NCBI GenBank assembly: GCA_017617145.1
Contig: JAFZWX010000027.1
Span: forward strand, 1-46,603
Source of the DNA: Treponema sp.
GTDB lineage: Bacteria > Spirochaetota > Spirochaetia > Treponematales > Treponemataceae
Length of the DNA stretch: 46,603 bases
Reading direction: 5' to 3'
The notes under the pieces are model-generated. The model was not told the origin of the DNA and made no database searches. It worked only from the letters and a program-made list of their open reading frames with translations. Below are positions 1 through 7,003 of this stretch, piece by piece (the first letter of the stretch is position 1; every line of letters begins with the position of its first letter). The position numbers and the translations under genes were made by a program.

Positions 1-12
1 AAAATCAAATTA

Positions 13-534
13 TTAGTAATTTGCAAGGAAGTACATTCCAAGCATCATGGCTAACCGGCATTTATCTTCTGACCATTCTGTTGTGGGGGGCAGGTTTGAA
101 ACATACCACCAGAAAATTCCAAATTCAGGGTCAATGCGAAGAGTATATTCTGCAAAATCAGGAGATTCAGGCTTTTGTCCAAACATCAAAAATACTGCCT
201 GATTAATTAACTGAAGGAATAAAGAGTAATTATCTTTCCAGGAATCGTTGCTTAAGAAAATGTTTAACTGGTAAAGAAGCTGGTCCTTGAGCGCAATATC
301 AGATTTTTCAACCCATGTTTTTTGAATAAGAAGAGTAAGATTGTTTTTAAAACTGTTTACGAGCTTTTCAATACCGGCTTTTTTTATTTTTGAAAAATTT
401 GCGTCAGAACCAAAAGCAATGGCAATTAAATCGGCAGATTTTTCATAGCCCTTATCATTGTCTAAAAAAACAGAAAGAGCATTGATAGTATCAGAGTCTA
501 AAAATTCCGAAAGTTCCTCGGCTTGTTTAATCAT
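13..534 (-). CDS. hypothetical protein, 173 aa
   Basis: I do not recognise the family. The protein is soluble-looking, acidic and probably mostly helical, with no signal peptide or membrane segment. The last 40 residues are rich in Trp, Tyr and Met (FGIFWWYVSNLP, then MMLGMYFLANY), which suggests a packed hydrophobic core at the C terminus. It is a single gene, divergent from the diguanylate cyclase next door. The start is well defined: a promoter with TTGACC, 17 nt and TAATAT ends six bases before the ATG, so no upstream start is possible on that transcript and no Shine-Dalgarno site fits. The gene is complete; its stop codon is at the left edge of the window. Confidence 0.7.
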   Translation of the reverse strand: MIKQAEELSEFLDSDTINALSVFLDNDKGYEKSADLIAIAFGSDANFSKIKKAGIEKLVNSFKNNLTLLIQKTWVEKSDIALKDQLLYQLNIFLSNDSWKDNYSLFLQLINQAVFLMFGQKPESPDFAEYTLRIDPEFGIFWWYVSNLPPTTEWSEDKCRLAMMLGMYFLANY

Positions 535-540
535 ATAAAT

Positions 541-569
541 ATATTAAAATTTTATGGCTATTTGGTCAA
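541..569 (-). promoter_or_regulatory. leaderless-type promoter of the 173-aa gene
   Basis: Reading the minus strand: -35 TTGACC (569-564), a 17-nt spacer, -10 TAATAT (546-541), then six bases and the ATG at 534. Transcription would start at or within a base or two of the ATG. Confidence 0.7.
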
Positions 570-611
570 TAATGAAAATCCAACATTTTTCTAGTGAATT
601 ATATAAACCTG

Positions 612-620
612 TGGTATAAT
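612..620 (+). promoter_or_regulatory. extended -10 promoter of the diguanylate cyclase
   Basis: TGGTATAAT is an extended -10 (TGn plus a perfect TATAAT). It ends six bases before the ATG at 627. There is no good -35, as expected for an extended -10 promoter. The spacing predicts a leaderless mRNA and argues against the GTG at 594, which lies upstream of the -10. Confidence 0.65.
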
Positions 621-626
621 CGTAAT

Positions 627-1715
627 ATGAATGTTTTAAAAATCATTCGTAATTATTTTTTTTACTGTGGTCTCGAAAAAGACGAATATAATGTCTTAAA
701 AAAAGATGCCTATGTTTCGAATTTTGTAATATGGCGTGTAATGCACATTTTTATGGCGGCTGTCTTTTTTGCTCTGTATGTTACTTCGCATCTTAATCAT
801 CTGTTAGTAATAAATCAGTATGTTTATTTATTCGGCTTGTTATATTCTGCTCTTACTATTCCGTTTTTTTATATTATGAAAAAAGACTCTATAGTTCCTC
901 AGTTTATAATTTATTTATCAATTACGCTGTTGTTTATGTTCGGGTGCTTTATCAGTCAGAATAACAGGACGGTTCCAGCTACAACCTTTATAGCTCTGTT
1001 GCTGATAACTCCAATGTTCATGATAGATAAACCATTTTGGATGGCACTTGAACTGTGCGGAGCTTCGACAGTATTTGTACTCTGGATGCATGGTATAAAA
1101 GAATACGATACCTGGATGACAGATTTAATCAACACGACAATTTTTACAATAGTTGGAATTTTTCTTAATATAATTGCCAATTCAATCCGCATTAAGGAAT
1201 TTGTTTTAACCCGTGAAATTAATATCCAGAAAGATATTGATGATTTGACCGGCCTTAAAAACAAAGGTGCCCTTACCCGCGAAATAAATGAATTTTTAGC
1301 AAATCCAATGACTGACAAGGGAATTATGTTTATGCTTGATGTTGACCATTTTAAGGCTATAAACGATACCTACGGTCACGATATTGGCGACAGGGTAATA
1401 AGTCAGTTTGGAATTTTCCTGGGTAGAAAATTTGTGAACAACGAAATTACCGGACGTTTTGGCGGCGATGAATTTATTTTGTTTATAAAAGACACTGATA
1501 ATCTTGATGCTGTTCAAAACATTGCAGACGAGGTTATAGCCGGTGCTGCAGAATATGTTACTTTGCCTGATGAAAATAAAAAAATCAGCATAAGCATTGG
1601 TGTTGCTCTTTATAAAGGTCAGGAAACCAATTATTCCGAGATTTTTAAAAAAGCCGATTTAGCTTTATACAAAGCAAAAGGCGATAAATCAAAAAAGTTT
1701 TGTGTTTTTGAATAA
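627..1715 (+). CDS. membrane-bound diguanylate cyclase (GGDEF)
   Basis: Predicted to make c-di-GMP from two GTP. About six hydrophobic segments fill residues 30-200 (sensor or anchor, no recognised name), followed by a short linker and a GGDEF domain of about 160 residues. The domain has its entry motif DLTGLKNK, the metal site DVDHFKAIND, the helix motif YGHDIGD and an intact GGDEF at residues 279-283, so it should be active. The product-inhibition site (RxxD, expected nine residues before GGDEF) reads VNNE, so feedback inhibition is probably lost. I use the ATG at 627, not the GTG at 594 that would add 11 residues, because the -10 box lies between them. The amidohydrolase downstream has its own promoter. 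Confidence 0.9.
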   Translation: MNVLKIIRNYFFYCGLEKDEYNVLKKDAYVSNFVIWRVMHIFMAAVFFALYVTSHLNHLLVINQYVYLFGLLYSALTIPFFYIMKKDSIVPQFIIYLSITLLFMFGCFISQNNRTVPATTFIALLLITPMFMIDKPFWMALELCGASTVFVLWMHGIKEYDTWMTDLINTTIFTIVGIFLNIIANSIRIKEFVLTREINIQKDIDDLTGLKNKGALTREINEFLANPMTDKGIMFMLDVDHFKAINDTYGHDIGDRVISQFGIFLGRKFVNNEITGRFGGDEFILFIKDTDNLDAVQNIADEVIAGAAEYVTLPDENKKISISIGVALYKGQETNYSEIFKKADLALYKAKGDKSKKFCVFE

Positions 1716-1736
1716 AATTCTGCAATTTGCTATAAT
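1708..1736 (+). promoter_or_regulatory. promoter of the amidohydrolase-MATE pair
   Basis: -35 TTGAAT (1708-1713), 17 nt, -10 TATAAT (1731-1736) with TGC just before it. The ATG follows at 1746, nine bases after the -10, so the 5' leader would be about 0-3 nt. The -35 overlaps the end of the upstream coding region. Confidence 0.65.
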
Positions 1737-1745
1737 ACTTCCATT

Positions 1746-2540
1746 ATGATTATAGATTTTCACGCACATATATATCCGGAAAAAATTGCCGAAAAAGCAA
1801 CACACGCTGTTGGAACTTTTTATGGCGATGCACCAATGGCCTGGCACGGAAAGGCCGAAGAATTAATAAAAAGCGGAAGCAGAATTGGTGTAGAAAAGTA
1901 TATTGTTCATTCTGTTGCAACAAAGCCCGAACAGGTTGAATCTATTAATAATTTTATTATAAGTGCCTGCGAAAAATTTCCTCAGTTTGTAGGTTTTGCA
2001 ACCATGCATCCTGATTATGAAAATTTTGATGCAGAATTGGACAGGGTGTATAAAGCAGGTCTTCGCGGCGTAAAGCTACATCCTGATTTTCAGCAGTTTC
2101 AGTGTGATATGCCAAAAATGGATGCGGTTTACGACAAATGTGCAACCCTTAATATTCCAGTTTTATTTCATGCAGGAGACTGCCGATATGATTTTTCGGG
2201 ACCTGCACGTATTGCTCATATTCTTAAAAAACATCCCGATCTTATTGTGATTGCAGCTCATTTTGGCGGTTATACAGAATGGGATAACGCAATAAAGTAT
2301 CTTGTTGGTAAAAATGTTTATTTTGATACTTCCAGCACCCTTTGGAAATGCCCGCTTGAAAAAGCAAACAAAATGCTTAAAGAACACGGTGTAGATAAGT
2401 TTTTGTTTGGTTCCGACTTTCCAATGTGGGACCACGAAGACGAAATGTCGCGCTTTAATAAACTTGATTTGAATGAAGAAGAAAGGCAGAAAGTTTTATA
2501 TGAAAATGGAGCTGCTCTTTTGAAGAGGATAAATGCCTGA
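1746..2540 (+). CDS. amidohydrolase family protein (Amidohydro_2 type)
   Basis: A 264-aa TIM-barrel metal-dependent hydrolase or decarboxylase-like protein. Visible family marks are the N-terminal DFHAHIYP metal motif (His6 and His8), a His in FHAGD, a His in AAHFGG and the C-terminal FGSDFP carrying the conserved Asp. The size suits the compact Amidohydro_2 group that includes ACMSD-like decarboxylases and many uncharacterised hydrolases. The substrate cannot be read from the sequence. There is no signal peptide, so it acts in the cytoplasm. The stop codon overlaps the start of the MATE pump by eight bases, so the two are co-translated, possibly linking a hydrolysed product to export (inference). 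Confidence 0.85.
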   Translation: MIIDFHAHIYPEKIAEKATHAVGTFYGDAPMAWHGKAEELIKSGSRIGVEKYIVHSVATKPEQVESINNFIISACEKFPQFVGFATMHPDYENFDAELDRVYKAGLRGVKLHPDFQQFQCDMPKMDAVYDKCATLNIPVLFHAGDCRYDFSGPARIAHILKKHPDLIVIAAHFGGYTEWDNAIKYLVGKNVYFDTSSTLWKCPLEKANKMLKEHGVDKFLFGSDFPMWDHEDEMSRFNKLDLNEEERQKVLYENGAALLKRINA

Positions 2541-3882
2541 AGCAAATGCCGATGAGCAGTATAACAAAATGGTAAATACTCCGGTTTGGAAGCTTATTAC
2601 GAAGCTTGCTATTCCGACTATTATTTCCATGCTTGTTACTTCGCTGTATAACATGGCCGACACTTTTTTTGTTTCGCAGCTTGGGACAGAGGCTAGTGCA
2701 GCGGTTGGTATAGTTTTTCCTATAATGTCTATTATTCAAGCGTGTGGTTTTACGCTTGGCATGGGTTCGGGCAGCCTGGTTTCCATTCGTCTTGGACAAA
2801 AACGTAACGAAGAAGCTTCTATAATCAGTTCTACAGCCTTTTTTGCGGCTCTTGGAGTTGGACTTCTTATTACCTGCTTTGGAAACTTATTTGCACAGGT
2901 AGTTTTGAGCTTTGTTGGTGCCGATGCTGCAGTTCTTCCTTATGCAAAAGATTATGCCAGCTTTATTTTTTGGGGCGCACCTTTTATGTGTGCTTCATTT
3001 GTTTTAAATAACGATCTGCGTGCTGAAGGAAAAGCCTTTTTAAGCATGATTGCTCTTACAACAGGCGGCATTCTCAACCTGATTTTGGATCCTATTTTTA
3101 TATTTACTTTAGGGCTTGGTATTCGCGGTGCAGCATTATGTACGCTTCTTACTCAATTTACAAGCTTCTGGCTCTTGTTCCAGTTTTATCTTAGGCGTAA
3201 GTCTATTTGTCATATCAGTGTAAAAAACATTTCTAAAGATATTCGTGTGCTGGGCAAAGTTGCTTCTACAGGGCTTCCTTCTTTAGCCAGACAGGGTCTT
3301 GCAAGCATTGCTTCAATTATGCTCAACAGAACTGCGGCAGGTTTTGGTGTAAGTGCTGTTGCCGCCATGGCAATCGTTTTAAAAATCGTTATGTTCATTG
3401 CAAGCATGATGATAGGAATAGGTCAGGGCTTTTCTCCTGTAAGCGGCTACAACTATGGTGCTAAACGCTACGATAGGGTACGCAAGGCATATGTTTTTCT
3501 TGTTTCAAGCGGGGCAACTGTTATGGCGGTTTTTGCTGCCGTTACAGTGATTTTTGCTCCTCAAATAATCCGCGTTTTCCGAAATGACCCGGAAGTTATT
3601 GCAGTTGGAACAGTTGCCTTGCGCTGGCAGGCGGCCTTTTTACCATTACACGCACTTATTGTAGGAACCAATATGCTAATGCAGTCTACACGCCACATAA
3701 AACAGGCGACCTTCCTTTCTATGAACAGGCAGGGAGTGTATTTTATTCCTGCAATTCTGATTTTGCCAAGGCTCTTCGGACTTTTTGGTGTAGAAATAAG
3801 CCAGGCGGTGGCTGATTTACTTAGTACGTTTACGGCAATTCCTTATATGATCTGGTTTTTCCGGAATTTGCCGAAAAATTAA
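2533..3882 (+). CDS. MATE family efflux transporter
   Basis: A 449-aa multidrug and toxin extrusion antiporter in the inner membrane, with about twelve hydrophobic segments in two homologous halves. The N-terminal half starts with the typical PVWKLITKLAIPTI segment and SLYNMADTFFVSQLG; the second half begins near SLARQGLASIASIMLN. It probably exports organic cations or drugs using Na+ or H+. The start overlaps the amidohydrolase stop by eight bases, and GAAGAGG lies upstream as a Shine-Dalgarno site. It resembles the second MATE gene of this window (37.9 kb) in layout, though the two are not close copies. Confidence 0.93.
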   Translation: MPEANADEQYNKMVNTPVWKLITKLAIPTIISMLVTSLYNMADTFFVSQLGTEASAAVGIVFPIMSIIQACGFTLGMGSGSLVSIRLGQKRNEEASIISSTAFFAALGVGLLITCFGNLFAQVVLSFVGADAAVLPYAKDYASFIFWGAPFMCASFVLNNDLRAEGKAFLSMIALTTGGILNLILDPIFIFTLGLGIRGAALCTLLTQFTSFWLLFQFYLRRKSICHISVKNISKDIRVLGKVASTGLPSLARQGLASIASIMLNRTAAGFGVSAVAAMAIVLKIVMFIASMMIGIGQGFSPVSGYNYGAKRYDRVRKAYVFLVSSGATVMAVFAAVTVIFAPQIIRVFRNDPEVIAVGTVALRWQAAFLPLHALIVGTNMLMQSTRHIKQATFLSMNRQGVYFIPAILILPRLFGLFGVEISQAVADLLSTFTAIPYMIWFFRNLPKN

Positions 3883-3886
3883 TTTT

Positions 3887-3915
3887 TTTACAAAAAAACA
3901 TTCTGGTGATATAAT
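3887..3915 (+). promoter_or_regulatory. promoter of the acyltransferase-GH120 operon
   Basis: -35 TTTACA (3887-3892), 17 nt, -10 TATAAT (3910-3915) preceded by TGA (extended -10). Unlike most promoters here it leaves a leader of about 28 nt, with an AGGAACAGG ribosome-binding region before the ATG at 3950. Confidence 0.7.
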
Positions 3916-3949
3916 AAAAAAATACTATTAATAGGAACAGGACAAAATT

Positions 3950-4786
3950 ATGCGTAAAGACGGACGAAAAATTAAAACTATTGACCCTATGTATAAGCTC
4001 ATTTCACATATTATGGTGGAACGATGCGACTCGATGAACATGATAGAACTTACGGTTCAGCAGGATCCGGTTAGAAAATATATTCGTAGAAAAAAGGATG
4101 AAGGCTACACATTTAGTCATCTGGCTGTTATTATTGCGGCTTTTGTGCGTACTGTGGCTGAGTATCCTTTCTTGAACCGTTTTGTTGTTAATAAAACTTT
4201 GTATGCCCGAAACGAACTGACTATTGGTATGGTTGTTCTTAAGCCTGGTGAAACTGAAGGTACTATGAATAAAATGTACTTTAAACCCGATATGACTATT
4301 TACCAGATTCAGGAAGTTCTGGATGAATATATTGAAAGAAACCGCGGTGCTGGTAAAACTAATTCTACCGATAAGCTTATGGCTACGCTGCTTTCTATTC
4401 CGGGGCTGGCTCGTGTGGGTGTAAATCTTATTCGCTGGATGGACTGGCACGGATTACTTCCTAAGGCTGTTATTGATGCAAGTCCTTTCCACTGTTCTAT
4501 GACTATTACAAATCTTGCAAGTATTGGTACTAATTATATTTTCCATCATGTTTATAATTTTGGAACTACTTCTATGCTTATGGCTATGGGTAATACCCGC
4601 GAGGATGCTGTACGACGTCATGGTGAAATTGTTTTTGATAAGGTTATTCCAATTGGTCTTGTAATGGACGAACGAATTGCCGATGGAGCTCAGTTTGCTT
4701 TGGCTTGTAGAAAGCTTCAGTCTATTTTGCAGGATCCATCTGTTCTGGAGCAGCCTCCTGCAGAAGTAAAAGAGGATATTTTATGA
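3950..4786 (+). CDS. stand-alone E2-type (2-oxoacid dehydrogenase / CAT-like) acyltransferase
   Basis: A 278-aa protein matching only the catalytic domain of dihydrolipoyl acyltransferases and chloramphenicol acetyltransferase. It has no lipoyl or subunit-binding domain. The core strand region MTITNLASIG and the closing motif MDERIADGAQFA match the E2 pattern ...DHRxxDG. The catalytic His of that motif is Glu here (Glu241), so it either uses another mechanism or is not a classic acyl transferase. It heads an operon: its TGA overlaps the ATG of the GH120 gene by four bases. A role in acetylating or deacetylating sugars from hemicellulose is possible but unproven. Confidence 0.78.
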   Translation: MRKDGRKIKTIDPMYKLISHIMVERCDSMNMIELTVQQDPVRKYIRRKKDEGYTFSHLAVIIAAFVRTVAEYPFLNRFVVNKTLYARNELTIGMVVLKPGETEGTMNKMYFKPDMTIYQIQEVLDEYIERNRGAGKTNSTDKLMATLLSIPGLARVGVNLIRWMDWHGLLPKAVIDASPFHCSMTITNLASIGTNYIFHHVYNFGTTSMLMAMGNTREDAVRRHGEIVFDKVIPIGLVMDERIADGAQFALACRKLQSILQDPSVLEQPPAEVKEDIL

Positions 4787-6825
4787 CATATTACGTAAAT
4801 ACAAATGTCGAAGTTCATGGAAACGGGTCTAAGGAAAATCCTTTTAAGACTATAGGCGAGGCTGCAGATATTGCAGTTGCAGGCGATGAGGTAATTGTTG
4901 CTCCAGGTATTTACAGAGAATGGGTAAATCCCAAAAACGGCGGAACTCAGGAAAAGAGGATTGTTTATAAGTCTGAAACTCCTCTTGGTGCACATATAAC
5001 TGGTGCTGAAGAACTTAAGGATTGGAAAAAGTTTGAAGGTGATGCGTCTGGTAAGGTTTATACTGCCCGTGTTTCAAACAGGATTTTTGGAAGTTATAAT
5101 CCATATAAAACGCTTGTTGCCGGCGACTGGTTTATTGCTTTTATGACTGCGCACACAGGTGATGTTTTTCTGAACGGTAAATCTATGTACGAAGTGCAGT
5201 CTATTGACGAAGTTGTGGCTTGTGCAGTTAGTATTCCTTCTTGGGACCACGAGTTTTCTGTGTATAAATGGTATACCCAACAGGATGAAGCTACCGATGA
5301 AACTGTTTTTTATGCAAATTTTCAGGGGCTTGATCCGAATAATGAGGATGTAGAAATAACAGTACGACAGGCCTGTTTTTATCCAAAGGAAGAAGGCCGT
5401 AGTTATATCACTTTGAGCGGTTTTAAGGTATCCAAGGCTGCAACTCAGTGGGCGCCTCCTACAGCTTATCAGGAAGGTATGATTGGTCCGCACTGGTCAA
5501 AGGGGTGGATTATTGAAGACTGCGAGATTTTTGAAGCTAAGTGCAGCGGTATTTCTCTTGGAAAATATCTTCAGCCGGAAAATGATAATAAATGGCTTAA
5601 ATGGAAATACAAGGATGGAGCTCAGACAGAACGTGATTGTATCTGCCAGGCACAACGGGAAGGATGGACAAAAGAACGAATTGGTTCTCATATAATCCGT
5701 CGCTGTAATATTCACGACTGCGGTCAGACAGGAATTGTAGGACATTTGGGTGGAGTTTTCTCTTTGGTTGAAGACTGCCATATTCACCACATAAACAACA
5801 AACAGAATCTTGCCGGCTGCGAAATTGGCGGAATTAAAATGCATGCAGCAATTGACTGTATTTACCGCCGCAATGTGATTCATGATTGTACCCGTGGAAT
5901 GTGGCTTGACTGGCAGGCACAGGGAACTCGTGTAACTCAGAATCTTTTTTATAATAACGTTGTTCCAAAGGAATATAATCAGAATGACGAAAGTATGGTT
6001 GGCTGTGGTGAGGATTTGTTTGTTGAAGTTAGCCATGGGCCAACGTTAGTTGATAATAACATCTTCTTGTCGGACAGGGCACTTAAACTTGCAACACAGG
6101 GAGTGGCACTTATTCACAATATTATTTATGGCGGAATTGTTGCAATTGGAAAGGGAACAAACAACGGTGCACCAACAAGACCTTCTCCAAGATACACACC
6201 GTACCATGTTCCGCACCAGACAGAGATTGCGGGTTTTATGACAATCCTGCACGGGGATACTAGAGTTTATAATAATATCTTTGTTCAACAGCCGCTTCGT
6301 CCTGCACTCAAAAAGGGCATGGATAACAACATAGCCAACAACAACGACTGGGATGACGGAAACATTCTGGCTGGTACTTTTGTTTACGAAAAGTTCCCGA
6401 CTTTTGAACAGTGGAATGCACAGTTTGAAGGCTATTGCGGTCAGGGTGCTGTTACTACAGATAAGTATTATTCTGAGCTTCCGGTTTGGGCTGGTGGTAA
6501 TGTTTATTTGAATGGTGCCAGACCAATGTCTAAAGAAAAGGAACCGGATGCAATTGTGATTGAAGGCGAGAAGGTTGAACTTGTTGTTGAAGAAGATGGC
6601 GGGGACTTTAAGCTTAAGACTAATTTGTATAAAGTGATGAGTTCTGCGGCTGGAGGAATGCCAAAGTGCAAACTTATGCACACCGACGATATGAGTATGG
6701 CCTTTGAACCCGAAGAAAAGTTTGAAAACCCGGATGGAAGTCCGATAACGTTTGATACTGATTTCTATGGGCAAAAACGCGGGGATTCACCGATTCCGGG
6801 GCCGTTTGTTGATGGTGCAGAATAG
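4783..6825 (+). CDS. GH120-family beta-xylosidase (right-handed beta-helix)
   Basis: A 680-aa protein that I match to GH120 beta-xylosidase (XylC of Thermoanaerobacterium type) from several conserved blocks recalled from that family: YREWVNPK near residue 45, DVFLNGKSMYEV, ANFQGLDPN, WSKGWIIEDCEI, KMHAAID, WLDWQAQGTRV and VEVSHGP. The likely nucleophile is Asp376 (in MWLDW) and the likely acid/base is Glu415 (in FVEVSHGP). It would release xylose from xylo-oligosaccharides. There is no signal peptide, so it works in the cytoplasm on imported oligosaccharides. It is translationally coupled to the acyltransferase (ATGA overlap) and followed, after a repeat block, by GH127. The TAG stop is shared with the edge of a palindromic repeat. 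Confidence 0.85.
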   Translation: MTYYVNTNVEVHGNGSKENPFKTIGEAADIAVAGDEVIVAPGIYREWVNPKNGGTQEKRIVYKSETPLGAHITGAEELKDWKKFEGDASGKVYTARVSNRIFGSYNPYKTLVAGDWFIAFMTAHTGDVFLNGKSMYEVQSIDEVVACAVSIPSWDHEFSVYKWYTQQDEATDETVFYANFQGLDPNNEDVEITVRQACFYPKEEGRSYITLSGFKVSKAATQWAPPTAYQEGMIGPHWSKGWIIEDCEIFEAKCSGISLGKYLQPENDNKWLKWKYKDGAQTERDCICQAQREGWTKERIGSHIIRRCNIHDCGQTGIVGHLGGVFSLVEDCHIHHINNKQNLAGCEIGGIKMHAAIDCIYRRNVIHDCTRGMWLDWQAQGTRVTQNLFYNNVVPKEYNQNDESMVGCGEDLFVEVSHGPTLVDNNIFLSDRALKLATQGVALIHNIIYGGIVAIGKGTNNGAPTRPSPRYTPYHVPHQTEIAGFMTILHGDTRVYNNIFVQQPLRPALKKGMDNNIANNNDWDDGNILAGTFVYEKFPTFEQWNAQFEGYCGQGAVTTDKYYSELPVWAGGNVYLNGARPMSKEKEPDAIVIEGEKVELVVEEDGGDFKLKTNLYKVMSSAAGGMPKCKLMHTDDMSMAFEPEEKFENPDGSPITFDTDFYGQKRGDSPIPGPFVDGAE

Positions 6826-6848
6826 ATTGTCGGGTCAAGCCCGACAAT
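6822..6848. repeat. palindromic repeat, TCAAG-loop family
   Basis: A perfect 9-bp stem (ATTGTCGGG / CCCGACAAT) around the constant loop TCAAG. The conserved flank ATAG holds the stop codon of the GH120 gene. It is the first copy of a family found nine times in this window. Confidence 0.85.
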
Positions 6849-6954
6849 GACACTACAGTCAAGTCCGACAATGACACTACAGTCAAGTCCGACAATGACA
6901 CTACAGTCAAGCCCGACAATGACACAATGGTCATGTCAGATAATGACATAACTT
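6835..6954. repeat. tandem array of a 24-bp unit derived from the palindromic repeat
   Basis: Four successive copies start at 6835, 6859, 6883 and 6907. Copies 2 and 3 are identical and the others differ at a few positions; a decayed fifth follows at 6931. Each unit begins TCAAGYCCGACAATGACAC, so it is one half of the palindrome plus its tail. The array fills most of the gap between GH120 and GH127. A reverse-strand reading frame crosses it with an 8-residue period, but I do not consider it a gene. Confidence 0.9.
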
Positions 6955-6983
6955 TGTCATTCCCGTGCTTGACACGGGAATCT
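6955..6983. repeat. palindromic repeat, opposite orientation (CTTGA loop)
   Basis: A 9-bp stem (ATTCCCGTG / CACGGGAAT) around CTTGA. It is inverted relative to the copy at 6826 and closes the repeat block just before the GH127 ribosome-binding site. Confidence 0.85.
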
Positions 6984-7003
6984 CTTATTAGAAGGAATAC
7001 TAT

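Noticed and set aside
594..626. GTG start of the diguanylate cyclase
   Set aside because: The TATAAT box lies inside this extension, downstream of the GTG.
5497..6774. Long minus-strand frames opposite GH120
   Set aside because: Shadow frames of a strongly supported gene; no start signals and low-complexity composition.
6835..6954. Possible CRISPR array
   Set aside because: The 24-bp units are contiguous with no unique spacers, and no cas gene is in the window. They derive from the palindromic repeat.
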